Assembly: GCA_009602735.1 (NCBI GenBank)
Contig: WELA01013799.1
Span: 639,059 to 670,875 of the forward strand
DNA: 31,817 bases
Direction of reading: 5' to 3'
Source: Mesotaenium endlicherianum
Taxonomy: Eukaryota; Streptophyta; Zygnematophyceae; Zygnematales; Mesotaeniaceae
The translations under genes and the position numbers were made by a program. Positions 9,435 through 19,394 of the stretch are shown here, one piece after another. Within the stretch, counting starts at the first letter, position 1. Every line of letters starts with the position of its first letter. The notes beneath the pieces are model-generated. The model worked only from the letters and a program-made list of their open reading frames with translations. It was not told the DNA's origin and made no database searches.

Positions 9435-10564
9435 CCACCCCCCTCCTCAAGATGCGACGTCCTCGGCGCATACTAAGCATAAGTGACGTCATATGAGGAA
9501 TCGAGCTCACATATACGCTAGAAAAACACACATACAGATTTATTATACAAGTTGCAGGTCTTGAACAGGCTCCAGGATGATACTCATTACTCCAAACTTG
9601 CTCCACTTAGTGAAAGCTCCATCGTATACATTGGCTCCACACATGGCGTCTCTTAACACAAGTGCATCTTCTCTTCAACTCCTTCGTCTTGGAATAGGCC
9701 AATATCTTCATAAGGGCTGTAACATACTCCCTCCATCATCTCCACATACTCCAAAGCTGGATCCAAGGCATAATAGTCCGCCAAATCGCCAAAATACTCA
9801 TTCTTCGCCCTCTTAGACAAGTGGCAACTCCTCGTCGCGCCATGTGGCTTACTCGTGGTGCTCTTATAGTTTTGACCAGATTACATCATGAACCTAAGTC
9901 CACTCTGTTCCTAAACCTTCTCGTACCCTTAGCAGCTACCTCTAGCTCTAAGCCACACTTCTTGTAGAGGTATTGCACTCTCTCACTCGTGTGCGTGACT
10001 CGTGGTGACCTCTCAAGACGCCAAGTGGCACCCCCCTGACTTTTTCTGACATTTTTAGCTTGAAAGTTGTGCAATCTACATAGCATCACCCCTTTGAACT
10101 CACTGGTATGCTCTGTTTCCCCTGATTTTAAGTCGAAGACTATGAAATTAGATTGCGCTTTGCCTCACACATGTGGCTCGCACGACAGTCCAGCAGATCG
10201 CCATGTGGCACTGTCAGGACTTAAATTAATATTTTTATATAAAAAATTACTTTTTCTAAATTTGAACCCATAGACATACCTCTCCACAAAATTTCAGAAT
10301 TTGAATCTAAGTCTAACACTCAAACGAGATCGTCACTTTGTGCCTCACGCTTGTAGGACGCACACGCGCGCAACACGTATCAAGCTCCCGCGCCTACAAA
10401 TGGCACATGCTTAAACCCTTGATTCTGAAACTTGACTATGACTTAGGGCAGGCCTCATATTTGGTCTCTCACATCATGTAGGATTTCTAGTGAAAATATT
10501 ACCCACTCTCTCCTAAGTAGGCAAAAAGTAGCCAAAATTTGCCAACTTTTACCCTCGCGCTAGC
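9435..10564 (-). other. 3' internal region of F2 with unrecognised ORF pieces
   Basis: Directly inside the F2 3' LTR are a purine tract and a stretch whose minus strand matches the last codons of F1 pol. Farther in, the minus strand has an open frame without ATG at 9880-9653 (75 codons, including YFGDLADYYALDPALEYVE and YSPYEDIGLFQDE). Another frame at 10089-9886 starts MMLCRLHNFQ and contains RVTHTSERVQYLYKKCGLE. They are adjacent and in different frames, so they may be one ORF broken by an indel near 9885. I do not recognise a family. The remainder (10090-10564) is AT-rich and carries no clear gene. Confidence 0.4.
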
Positions 10565-11286
10565 TGAAATGAATCGTCTTACCAAATAGGCGATTAACAA
10601 TTAATAAAGATCTTTATATCAGCAAGTAATCTTTGTGGTATTTTCCGTTAACTGATTAAACGGCAAAGGACAACACACTAACAGTGAATAATACTCGTAA
10701 GTCAAATGCGAGTAAACTAGCATCATTAATGCAAATCAGTAAACTCATACATAAGCAAGGTTAGAAGACAGTGCGTATCAAAGGCTTCTCGCCTTGGATT
10801 CAGATTGCTCTCAGTAAGCTGTACAAGAGAGTTGGCCTCGTTTCTGAATGCCGAACTTGAGAGCAATGCCTAGCATATGTACATGGAATGAGTTTACTGT
10901 TCAACGGTCAGTGCGATCGCACCGCCTACCCGGGAGTTAACCACGTTGGTAGGACCTCGGTTAACCAAATCCACCGCCATCTTCCATCATCCCGAATCGC
11001 CATCCATCTTAGGGATGTCATTTGGCGATTCATCTAGCATACCACACTTAGATGCATCTCGAGGCAGTTCGCTGCTACCGAGTACGGAAGTCAGCTGGCT
11101 GTCAAAGAATGTGTCAGCAAGCTGACTTAAGGTGACCTCAGCCTGCTACTTCCGGCCTGAGTCATTAAACTGACATTAAGTATAAAGCCCAGCAGACTGA
11201 TTGTTAACTAGAGTTCAGCAGGTTGAACTTATTTAACTATTATATTTAAATGAATATTATATCAACTAATATACTGATTCATTACA
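10565..11286 (-). repeat. 3' LTR of F3
   Basis: This 722-bp LTR on the minus strand starts TGTAATGAATCAGT and ends ATTCATTTCA. It carries a TATAAAG motif (minus strand, around 10612-10618) and several CAGC/GCTGA-rich segments. The purine tract AAGTTGGAGGGA abuts it on the minus strand (about 11287-11299). Confidence 0.93.
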
Positions 11287-11652
11287 ATCCCTCCAACTTG
11301 TCATGTTGTCGCCTCGACAACACTAACACTAATAACAGCGTGCTGTCCCTTCCAGCCCCATCCTACTGCCATTAGGAGGGAGATGTCCCTGAGGCTCTAT
11401 ACTCAGGGGAGCCAGACCTCCTCCTGTCTTGGGGTCTTCTGAAGCCTGTCAGTGAGGGAGGTTCCGTGTAAGGACCTCGCGGAGAACGTAGTAACTGGGT
11501 TGTTTCCTCCTGCACAGTCTGGAGGGAGGCAGCCTTCTCCTGGGCAGCCCTCAAACTGACAGGTACGTATACCGGCATCCCAGAAGGATGTTGCATGACA
11601 TGAGCCAAGGGTACACGCCCTCTCTGCAAGGGAGATGCTGGCAGGCCTCTGG

Positions 11653-12738
11653 CTATTTCCCGAGCAGCCCTCCTGTCTGCCCTGTCTGACTGGGTCTCCT
11701 TGCCTGGAGATGGGCTGTGTCCTCTGGCAGTTCCCAGCCAAGTGATATCCTCCTCTTGAGCGAGTTGCTGGAGAATGACTCTCGGGCCCTGCTTCTGTCC
11801 CCCTGCATCTCTTGGCTCATGCAGTCACTGACTCCATCCAATCTGGGGTCCCAAGCCGCAATGTGAGGGGGCAATACTATGTTCCCCTTTAGGTCTGTCA
11901 GGAAATCCTCATCCGTCGCCCTGTCATTCTGCTGGTCCCTCATGTTGATGGTCATCCACCGCCAATCAGTGGGCTTTTGGAAGAAGGCAGCGTCTGTCTT
12001 TTTAAGAGTACAAGGGTACCAGTGCCCTGCAAAGTCCAGCTGACTGGTTTCTCTGGCCAAGAATTCCCAGGTCCTCCTCTCCACCTCATTGTACATGGCC
12101 TTGAACCTGTTGTGGGGTGTTGAGTCCTTGAAGCTGTCCGCGTCCATGGGGATCATCCTGATGACCCTATCTTCCCCCCAGATACCAGGAATCGAGACAG
12201 CCCCTGCTCCGTTCACCTGGGCCATTGCCTTGGCCTCTCTGACCATATATCCTACCATCCTGGCGTAATCGTGGTAGAGGAGGAACCCTGTGCCGACCTC
12301 TATATACTTGTCAAAGTTTTCGGATGTCTCCCTTCCCTTCTGGAGGATTTCCTTCTGCGACTCACTGCGACTTCTCTGGGCATACTTGAAGGCCTCCTCC
12401 GGTAGATCGAAGCCCTTGCCCAGTACAGTGTAGCGGTAGCTGCTGATTCTCCTCTGCTCTTCTTCAGCCTGTTGCTTCCGCTTCTCCTCAGCTTGCCTCT
12501 CCTCCTCTGCTTTCTTGGCCTCCTCTGCAACTTTTCTGTCCATTTCTTCCTGCCTCAGTCTGGCCTGTTCCTCCTCCTCCTTCTTCTTTTGTGCCTCCCG
12601 CTGTTGTTGGAGTCGTTGTGATTCCCGAGCGGAGATGGAAGATGATTCGATGTCTCCACGAAATTGCAAGTATTCTGCATGTGCCTCTTCCGCCCTTCTC
12701 TTCCTCTTGAGTTCCGACTTTTGAGTCATCCTGCTCAA
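11653..12738 (-). CDS. Extra ORF of F3 in env position, coiled-coil protein, unknown function
   Basis: This 361-residue ORF is on the same strand as gag-pol, 326 bases after the chromodomain stop. The start ATG (12738) is followed by MSRMTQKSELKRKRRAEEAH, a basic stretch that could bind nucleic acid or act as a nuclear signal. Residues ~60-110 are almost purely Glu/Lys/Gln/Arg/Ala and should form a long charged coiled coil. From ~115 the sequence is a mixed globular region, including FDKYIEVGTGFLLYHDYARM, AGAVSIPGIWGEDRV and DWRWMTINMRDQ, that I do not recognise. There is no signal peptide or membrane segment, so it is not an envelope protein. In another frame the coding pattern seems to continue to 11372 (ends SPEYRASGTSPS), so the native protein may have been ~95 residues longer before a frameshift near 11655. 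The region 12739-13064 upstream could hold a subgenomic promoter or splice acceptor, but none is evident. Alternatives are a captured host gene or a gag-like accessory protein. Confidence 0.7.
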   Translation of the reverse strand: MSRMTQKSELKRKRRAEEAHAEYLQFRGDIESSSISARESQRLQQQREAQKKKEEEEQARLRQEEMDRKVAEEAKKAEEERQAEEKRKQQAEEEQRRISSYRYTVLGKGFDLPEEAFKYAQRSRSESQKEILQKGRETSENFDKYIEVGTGFLLYHDYARMVGYMVREAKAMAQVNGAGAVSIPGIWGEDRVIRMIPMDADSFKDSTPHNRFKAMYNEVERRTWEFLARETSQLDFAGHWYPCTLKKTDAAFFQKPTDWRWMTINMRDQQNDRATDEDFLTDLKGNIVLPPHIAAWDPRLDGVSDCMSQEMQGDRSRARESFSSNSLKRRISLGWELPEDTAHLQARRPSQTGQTGGLLGK

Positions 12739-13064
12739 TCATAAACACAATGCAGTTAGTGAAGTCATGATATTTTGCCGCTACTGAGTGCTCTTGATGA
12801 AGAGGAACGCGATCGGGAGAGTTCCTAGTGTGGATACCTGGTGTGAGTGAATATACGGGGGAAAAATTGAGTTGGAGAGCAAGTGAGTGTGAGCGCAGGT
12901 TGAGTGTGTAATATGGTGATCAGAGAATACCACAGAATACCACTCCCTCCAACTTAAATTTAAAGGTGGGCTGCCTGTCACAACTGTCACTAACTGTCGC
13001 ATCCCCTCCAACTTATATGGAGACAGGACCTCCTGTCACCTTCCCGTGTCAACTGAAATGACTG
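12739..13064. other. Spacer between pol and extra ORF of F3
   Basis: These 326 bases lie between the chromodomain stop (13065-13067, minus strand) and the ATG of the extra ORF. Short minus-strand frames occur without signatures. If the extra ORF is translated, this spacer must provide an internal promoter, a splice acceptor or an internal initiation site. I see no convincing example. Confidence 0.4.
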
Positions 13065-13265
13065 TTAGGGAGGTGCCCCAGCCGCCCGAAGGTGGAACCG
13101 TTTCAACGCCCCTTTGGCATTGGTCAGCTGGTGTTTAAAATCCCAAGTGTCCCCAGAGGCATCGTAACCCTTCCATCGGATGAGGTACTTCATGACATAT
13201 TTAGACGATCGACGGACCGAGCGAGCGTCTAAAATCTCATCGACCTCATATTCGTCAGAATCGCC
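13065..13265 (-). other. Chromodomain at C-terminus of F3 pol
   Basis: The minus-strand frame reads EYEVDEILDARSV, KYVMKYLIRWKGY, then DASGDTWDF and ends in GAPP and TAA. A Tyr in EYEVDEIL, the Trp of RWKGY and the Trp of DTWDF occupy the positions that form the methyl-lysine cage in chromodomains. Such domains at the end of chromoviral integrase are known to direct integration to histone-marked heterochromatin. The fold looks intact although the frame upstream has a stop. Confidence 0.88.
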
Positions 13266-15526
13266 GTCCCGAANGTCAGGATCGCCGTCCCGAACAGCGG
13301 GGACCGGTCCCGGTTGGACAGGTTACCGACCTGTGAACAGTGTATCACCTTTGATGTATGGTTCCAGGAAGGAGACATTAAAGACCGGGTGACCCTTGTA
13401 GTCAGCTGACATGTTTAGTTTGTAAGCATTCTGACCGACACGACGCACGACCGAATATGGACCGACCCATACAGGTCCAAGCTTTTTCTTGACCACACCA
13501 GGGAGGTACAGGTGCTGAGAATGCACTTTGACTAAATCGCCCTTAGAAAATGTCAGCTCCCGACGGTGTTGATTAGCGTATTTTTGTTGGTTTTCTTGGG
13601 CCTTGTGCAGATTTTTTTGGACTTCTGACAGGGTGTCAGCAAACTCCTGAGTTAACTGGAGGGAGACCAGGTTGTCAATCCCTTCAGGGTCAGTTAGAGA
13701 CTCCCCCAGTACATCTAAAGGAGACTTAGGGACTTTACCCAGGCTGAGGTCAAAAGGAGTCTTGCCCGTTGACGTGTGCACCGCATTGTTGACCGCAAAC
13801 TGAATTTGAGGCAACAGGTCATCCCAATTATCTTGTTTTTGGTTAATATATGCCCTCAGCACCTCCTGCAGAACTCGGTTAGTTCTTTCAGTCTGCCCAT
13901 CAGTCTGAGGGTGGTTTGCTGTGCTGAGCAGCTGTTTCACTCCCATTAACCCCATTAAAGCTCTCCAGAACTTAGAGGTGAATTTTGAGTCTCTGTCTGA
14001 GATAATATTAGAAGGTAGCCCATGTCGGCACACCACATCGTTGTAAAACTGTCTCGCTGTTTCGAGTGCAATTACTTTGACAGTTGTGGGGATGAAAATT
14101 TTGTCAGTTTATCCACGACTACCAATATCGAATCATGCGCAGTTCGTGGCAGTGTGACCACCCAGTCCATGGATATAGTTTCCCAGCGTCCAGCTGGGAT
14201 GGGCAGTGGTTGCAAGAGACCTCCGGGTGGTGCGTGCCGAGACTTACTTCTCTGACACTGGTCACAGGACTTGACATATTTCAAGACCTCCCCGGGTAAC
14301 CCCTCCCAATGATAATGTTTTGCCAGTTTGCCAACAGTTTTGGCCTGCCCCAAATGTCCACCCAGGAGACTGTCATGAGCTTGACTCAGTAAGAGAGACC
14401 TTATTTCCAAATTATTAGGAATGACCAGCTTCAGCCTGCCTGAAGTGGTTTCAGTCACCCAGACCCCTCCCTTAAGCTTATACCCGAGTGCAGTAGCACG
14501 ACACACACCAGTAGTGGGGCTGGGCTCAGATGTTGGGTCAGAAAAGTAGGCTTTCTTAAGTTGTTTTAAGAAGGACTTTTTCACCTTTAGTGAAGTGAGT
14601 GCATACAGGACTTTATCTACATCATGCTGACTAAAGTTCCTTTCTTGCAAATCAGGTCTTCTAGAGAGTGCATCAGCAGGATTCAGCTTCCCTGGTTTGT
14701 AGTCGATCTGGACTTGGAACTGCTCCAACATCTGGCTCCAGCGGTTCTCCCTCCTCGACAGCTTGGACTTCTTCTGAAAGTGAGTTAGAGCTAAATGATT
14801 TGTAATCACCTTAAAAGCTTTACCATGTAAGTATGCTCTCCACAGTTTGAGTACATGAATGATAGCTAGCAGCTCTTTATCATGCACTGAGTAATTAATC
14901 TCCGCTGGATTAAATTTCATAGACTCATACAACACAGGATGCCACTCCTGCCGTACCTTACCATCCTTTGTGGTTTTGTCAGCAGGCTGCAACAAAATAG
15001 CACCCATGGCAAAGTCAGAGGCATCAGTAACCACCTGCACCGGTTTGCTGGGGTCATACACGGCTAGCACTGGGGCAGAACAAAGGGCATCTTTAAGGGT
15101 CTGGAAGGCAGCCTGCTGCTCTTCCCCCCACACATACCCTATGTCTTTCTTAGTAAGGTCAGTCAGTTTACTGGCCTTTGTGGAATAATTCTCAATAAAT
15201 CTCCTATAGTAGTTAGCCAACCCGAGGAAGGATCTAACTTCATCGACAGACTGTGGTGCTGGCCAGTCCCTTATGGTCTGGACTTTCTTAGGATCCACAC
15301 TGATGCCCTTTTTACTGACAACGTGGCCTAAGAATTCAATATTTCCCTTAAAGAAATCACACTTGCTCATTTTAGCATATAAGTGATTTTTCCGCAGAGT
15401 GTCCAGGATTGTTTTTAAGTGTTCAGTGTGCTGAGCTTCATCTGTAGAGAAAATTAAAATATCATCCAGGAAAACTTGCACAAACTTATCCAAATAAGGT
15501 CTGAAAATATCATTCATAGCACCCAT

Positions 15527-15640
15527 GAAGGTGACAGTTCTTTTCTGTAATCCTGTTCAGGGCTCTGTAATCCACACACATCCGCATACTGCCATCCTTT
15601 TTCTTAACAAATAGGATGGGTGCGCCGTAAGTCAGTCCAT
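15527..15640 (-). repeat. 114-bp RT-derived insertion inside F3 RT
   Basis: The block interrupts RT after APATFMD. It contains a diverged copy of the RT segment at ~15840-15935 (the region coding for LFVKKKDG and MCVDYR) and is read out of frame with stops. ACCTTCATGG is repeated at its two ends, and AGTCAGTCC also occurs at both 15629-15637 and ~15655-15663. Its mismatches to the local copy suggest a related, not identical, template. Confidence 0.85.
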
Positions 15641-16366
15641 GAAGGTGGCAGGAGCATTAGTCAGTCCAAATGGCATCACGTTGAACTCATAGTGTCCATA
15701 ACGTGTGCGGAAGGCAGTCTTGTGTTCATCCCCCTCAGCAATTCTGATTTGATGATAACCACTCTTGAGATCTATCTTACTGAAAACCTTAGCACCAAAC
15801 AGGGTATTAAGCAAGTCCTCGATTCTGGGTAAAGAAAACTTGTTCTTTACTGTAATTATGTTTAGGACTCTGTAATCCACACACATTCGCATATTGCCAT
15901 CCTTTTTTTTAACAAATAGGATGGGTGTGCCGTACGGTGATTTACTGGGAGAAATATAACCATTTTCCTCCAGCTCTGCAATCTGTGTTTTTAACTCCTC
16001 ACTCTCCAAATAAGACAAGCCATACGTGCGTTGCCAGGGTGGCTGACTACCAGGTAATAAATCAATCCTATGATCTACTTCCCGCTTAGGGGGTAGTCCT
16101 GGAGGCATATTAAACACATCCGTGTACTGAGCAACAATGTTTGCAGCAGTAGGGTGCTCCGGAGGACGTACCTTTTTCTCCACCACTTCTTCAAGTTGAG
16201 GAGGTACCTCTCTTAGCAGCAGACATAACATTTTGTCTTCCTTCTGGTTCCAGCTTTTGACGAACTCCACTGCATTCAGCAAGTTGCATCCTTCTGGAAG
16301 CCTCTTCTTTTCCTTCATTAGCCATCCACACAGGACAAGAGGAAGAGCACTGGTGGGTGCCAAATT

Positions 16367-16516
16367 AGTCTGCCCATCACTGGCTCCTCTCACTTTAAGT
16401 GTTCAGTGTGCTGAGCTTCATCTGTAGAGAAAATTAAAATATCATCCAGGAAAACTTGCTCAAACTTATCCAAATGAGGTCTGAAAATATCATTCATAGC
16501 ACCCATGAAGGTGACA
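16367..16516 (-). repeat. 149-bp duplication of RT sequence placed at protease-RT junction
   Basis: Sequence of the FLDDILIFS region of RT (near-identical to 15415-15537, about two mismatches) is inserted at the protease end, and a ~31-bp target segment (GTCTGCCCATCACTGG...) is repeated on both sides. The period is 149 bases, so the insertion shifts the frame. The segment already carries the GTCACC variant created by the 114-bp event, so it came later. Confidence 0.88.
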
Positions 16517-17121
16517 GTCTGCCCATCACTGGCTCCTCTCACTTTAACTGTACCTCTGCTCCAACACACTTCAGCTTGATGTCTATTAAGCCAGGTTTTG
16601 CCTAGCACGAGATCATAAAAGCCAATATTGAGTACCTCAAATGTAAGCGTTTTAGTTAGAACTGCAATGCCAGAACCTAACTGGACCTCAATAGGCTTGA
16701 TTCTAACTCCTTCCGGGATACTTGAGGCATTTCCAAGGAATATTTTTCTATTCCCCTGGGTGACAGTAGGCAGCCTTAGCCGCTTAACTAAGTCCTTGTG
16801 GATAAGAGTATGTGACGCCATTCCGTCAAGAAATGCCCTCACCTTCCTACCTGCAATCATGCAATGCAGTAGGATAGGGGGGCCTGTCTTTTCCTGACTT
16901 TCGCATTGTTCTCCTGACGTAGCAAAGAAATGTTGGACATCAGGTGGAACAAGAGCATCCAGAGTGTGCACTCTCTGGACGTCTATATTGCTGATGGTCT
17001 CCTTTATCTGGTTGTCAGGCATGCATAGTGAATCCAATTCAGCAGGACCCATAATACCTGCTACGAGGGCAGCTAGTGACGACTCACTATCTCTAGCATC
17101 CTCACAGTCAGTAGACTGGAT

Positions 17122-17122
17122 N
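17122..17122. other. N placeholder inside a 36-bp exact duplication (assembly artefact)
   Basis: The same ~36 bases (ACTATCTCTAGCATCC...) stand on both sides of a single N. Comparable N plus duplication cases occur at 13274 and 26400, and a 5-base excess occurs at 24072. Overlapping contig ends joined by one N without merging would give exactly this. Confidence 0.8.
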
Positions 17123-17157
17123 ACTATCTCTAGCATCCTCACAGTCAGTAGACTGGA

Positions 17158-18640
17158 TTACTGACTGTTGCTGTCTTTTAAAGGCGGGTCTTTTCTCTCG
17201 ACCTTCGGAAGGTGCTTGACTGGACACTGTTCTCTGTAATGGCCCAACTGCTGACAATGGTAGCAAGTGGATTTTGCTGAGGCTGGTCTCGGCTTAGTCC
17301 TACCACCACCTCTTCCATAGCCGCCTCGAGAGGAACCACCTCTACCTCTAGACTGTATGGCATTATATTCATACTCATATCCATCCACCTGATCATCCTC
17401 AGCCTGATCTCCTTCAACTGCATTGTAGGAACCGTGGGGCTTTTTGACAACCTTAGACACCAAAGCATTACTCTGGCGCTTGTGATTGAACTGCTGCTGA
17501 TCCCAGGCATCCGCATCCTGGATCAAGTCAGCCAGTTTCTCATACTTTTTCTCAGCAAAATGACCAGAGACCTCGGATTTCAAGCCATACCTGAAGTATG
17601 CTATCCTATATCGTTCTGGCACTTCGGGCTGCTTCATCATGTTCTCTTGGAACTTTTGAGCAAACTCAGCAACTGAAGTGGTCTGCTTCAGTGTCAGGGA
17701 GATCATCGCATAGATAGCTTTCTCCTGCTGGTTGATGACATCAAACTTCTCATGCAACTTCTCGACAAACTCTACCCACGTAGGGTCAACGAGTTGCCGA
17801 GCCTTACGCTCTCCTTTCCAGTAAAGCCACCAGTCTGCGACACTGCCTTTCAGTTGCGCACCGGTGTGCCTGACCTTCTCGTAATCTTGCTATTCTGGAT
17901 AGTTCTCCAGCCAGTGCTCAACATCCGCGAGAAATTTGATCAGGTAATATTTTCTGTTTCCCTCAGGATCATATTCCTGGGGAGGTTTCGGCTTGGGCTT
18001 ACTAGGCCCTCGGCCACCACCACTAGTGGTTTGAGACCCTAGTTGGTCTCTGTCCCGCAGTAGGGACATTATGATTCTTTTGTCCTCCTGCTGGGACTGA
18101 TACATGGTCGCCATTTGCGACTGCATCTGAACGAACAATGCTCCCAAGTCTACACTTTGGGGTGGTAGATTAGCAAATGCAGCAGCAGCATTGGCATCTA
18201 CTCGCTGAGTAGTGTCCTCAACAATCCCTCTCGCTCCTGCAGCAGCAATTCCTGCCGCATTCAGCCGGTCACGTATTTGACCTAGGGGTACATAGAGTTG
18301 TACAGGGGGAGGTGGGTTCAGAACATTGGCCCTTGATGCCATAAGTTCTTCGACAGTGCGCTCGTCAGCTGGCTGTCCTTCCCTCCTTTCTGTATCTTCA
18401 GCGGCCTNCCTTTGTTAATTGTTCAGCTTCTAATCTGGCTCTCTCCTCCTCAGCTTGCTATGTTGCGACTGCGGCAATAGCAGCTGCCTCATCTGCAGCC
18501 TCTCTAGCTGCAGTATCTGCCACTGCTTCAGAATAGGTACGGGTTCCCGCTACATGGCTTTCCGCCTCGTTTTCGACATTCTCGTTATCCTGGTTCTCCA
18601 TGTCTCGGGAGTTGCTAGTTTGAGACCTTGTCCTTACCAT
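17158..18640 (-). pseudogene. F3 gag with zinc knuckle
   Basis: The gag polyprotein starts at ATG 18640 with MVRTRSQTSNSRDMENQ. It passes an Ala/Glu-rich region and then the capsid-like region (ENYPE, VADWWLYWKG, DPTWVEFVEKLHEKF, YRIAYFRYGL). It ends with an RG-rich stretch (GRGGSSRGGYGRGG) and one CCHC zinc knuckle, CYHCQQLGHYREQC, that binds RNA during packaging. Stop codons TAG interrupt it at 18458-18460 and 17890-17892. Both are single-transition changes from sense codons. The single N at 18408 causes an apparent frameshift, since the frames on its two sides differ by exactly one base. The gag stop TAA lies at 17158-17160 and pol continues in another frame, as is common in gypsy elements. 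Confidence 0.9.
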
Positions 18641-18661
18641 ACAAAGAAGACTGTGATAACT

Positions 18662-18673
18662 GCTCCGATACCA
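18662..18673 (-). other. F3 primer binding site (tRNA-Met type)
   Basis: On the minus strand, TGGTATCGGAGC begins one base inside the 5' LTR. It differs in one base from the TGGTATCAGAGC site of many plant LTR elements, which pairs with the 3' end of initiator tRNA-Met. Confidence 0.85.
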
Positions 18674-18674
18674 C

Positions 18675-19394
18675 TGAAATGAATCGACTTACCAAATAAG
18701 CGATTAACAATTAATAAAGATCTTTATATCAGCAAGTAATCTTTATGGATTTTTCGTTAACTGATTAAACGGCAAATGGACAACGCACTAGCAGTGAACA
18801 ACACTCGTAAGTCAAATGCGAGTAAACTAGCATCATTAATGCAATCAGTAAACTCATACATAAGCAAGGTTAGAAGACAGTGCGTATCAATGGCTTCTTG
18901 CCTAGGATTCAGATCTCTCTCAATAAGCTGTACAAGAGAGTTGGCCTCGTTTCCGAATGCCGAACTCGAGAGCAATGCCTAGCATATGTACATGGAATGA
19001 GTTTACTGTTCAACGGCCAGTGCGATGGCACCGCCTACCCGAGAGCTAACCACGTTGGTAGGACCTTGGTTTACCAAATCCACCGCCATCTCCCATCATC
19101 CCGAATCGCCATCCATCATAGGGATGTCATTCGGCCATTCATCTAGCATACCACACTTAGATGCATATCGAGGCAGTTCGCTGCTACCGAGTACGGAAGT
19201 CAGCTGGCTATCAAAGAATGTGTCCGCAAGCTGACTTAAGCTGACTTCAGCCTGCTGCTTCCGGCTGAGTCATTAAACTGATATTAAATTTTAAGTCCAG
19301 CAAACTGATTATTAACTAGAGTTCAGCAGGCTGAACTTATTTAACTGTTATATTAAAATGAATATTATATCAACCAATATACTGATTCATTACA
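18675..19394 (-). repeat. 5' LTR of F3
   Basis: This 720-bp direct copy of 10565-11286 has TG...CA termini (minus strand TGTAATGAATC to ATTCATTTCA), with substitutions and small indels. A TATAAAG motif lies on the minus strand near 18722-18728. Confidence 0.93.

Larger units (their letters stand above)
13065..17142 (-). pseudogene. F3 pol: protease, RT, RNase H, integrase, chromodomain
   Basis: The polyprotein is broken into several frames. The protease (~16950-16560) has [11 protein letters not shown] where D-S/T-G is usual, then [10 protein letters not shown] follows (16390-15400): [35 protein letters not shown], then FLDDILIFS with the catalytic pair DD. RNase H (~15070-14700): [14 protein letters not shown] and DKELLAII. 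Integrase: [15 protein letters not shown] zinc finger, MDW (first Asp), SDRDSKFTSKFW (second Asp), DGQTERTNRVLQEV (Glu) and VGPYSVVRRV. A chromodomain ends it (~13260-13065): EYEVDEIL and YLIRWKGYDASGDTWDF keep the aromatic cage residues. Lesions: a 149-bp insertion at 16516-16367, an in-frame 114-bp insertion with stops (~15640-15527), a frameshift in an A/T run near 14097, a TAA at 13323-13325, and N at 13274 inside a 20-bp duplication. Pol lies in a different frame from gag, which overlaps near 17150. Confidence 0.92.
10565..19394 (-). mobile_element. Ty3/gypsy chromovirus F3 with extra 3' ORF
   Basis: This is an 8.8-kb element delimited by direct LTRs (10565-11286 and 18675-19394). Right to left it contains: 5' LTR, primer binding site, gag (two premature stops), pol in a different frame (protease, RT, RNase H, integrase, chromodomain), then an extra coiled-coil ORF, purine tract and 3' LTR. 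The flanks do not form a target duplication (CTAGC left, CAAGA right), and the right flank starts in the middle of an F4 integrase. F3 is therefore probably a recombinant of two insertions, or the join is an assembly collapse. LTR divergence of a few per cent by eye indicates an old insertion. Confidence 0.93.

Noticed and set aside
12515..12724. Plus-strand Ser/Cys-rich ORF
   Set aside because: It is the antisense shadow of the coiled-coil region of the extra ORF of F3.
11653..12738. Envelope gene of F3
   Set aside because: No signal peptide, hydrophobic segment or cleavage site. The protein is highly charged.
13180..13392. Plus-strand 70-aa ORF
   Set aside because: Antisense to the integrase end and chromodomain of F3.
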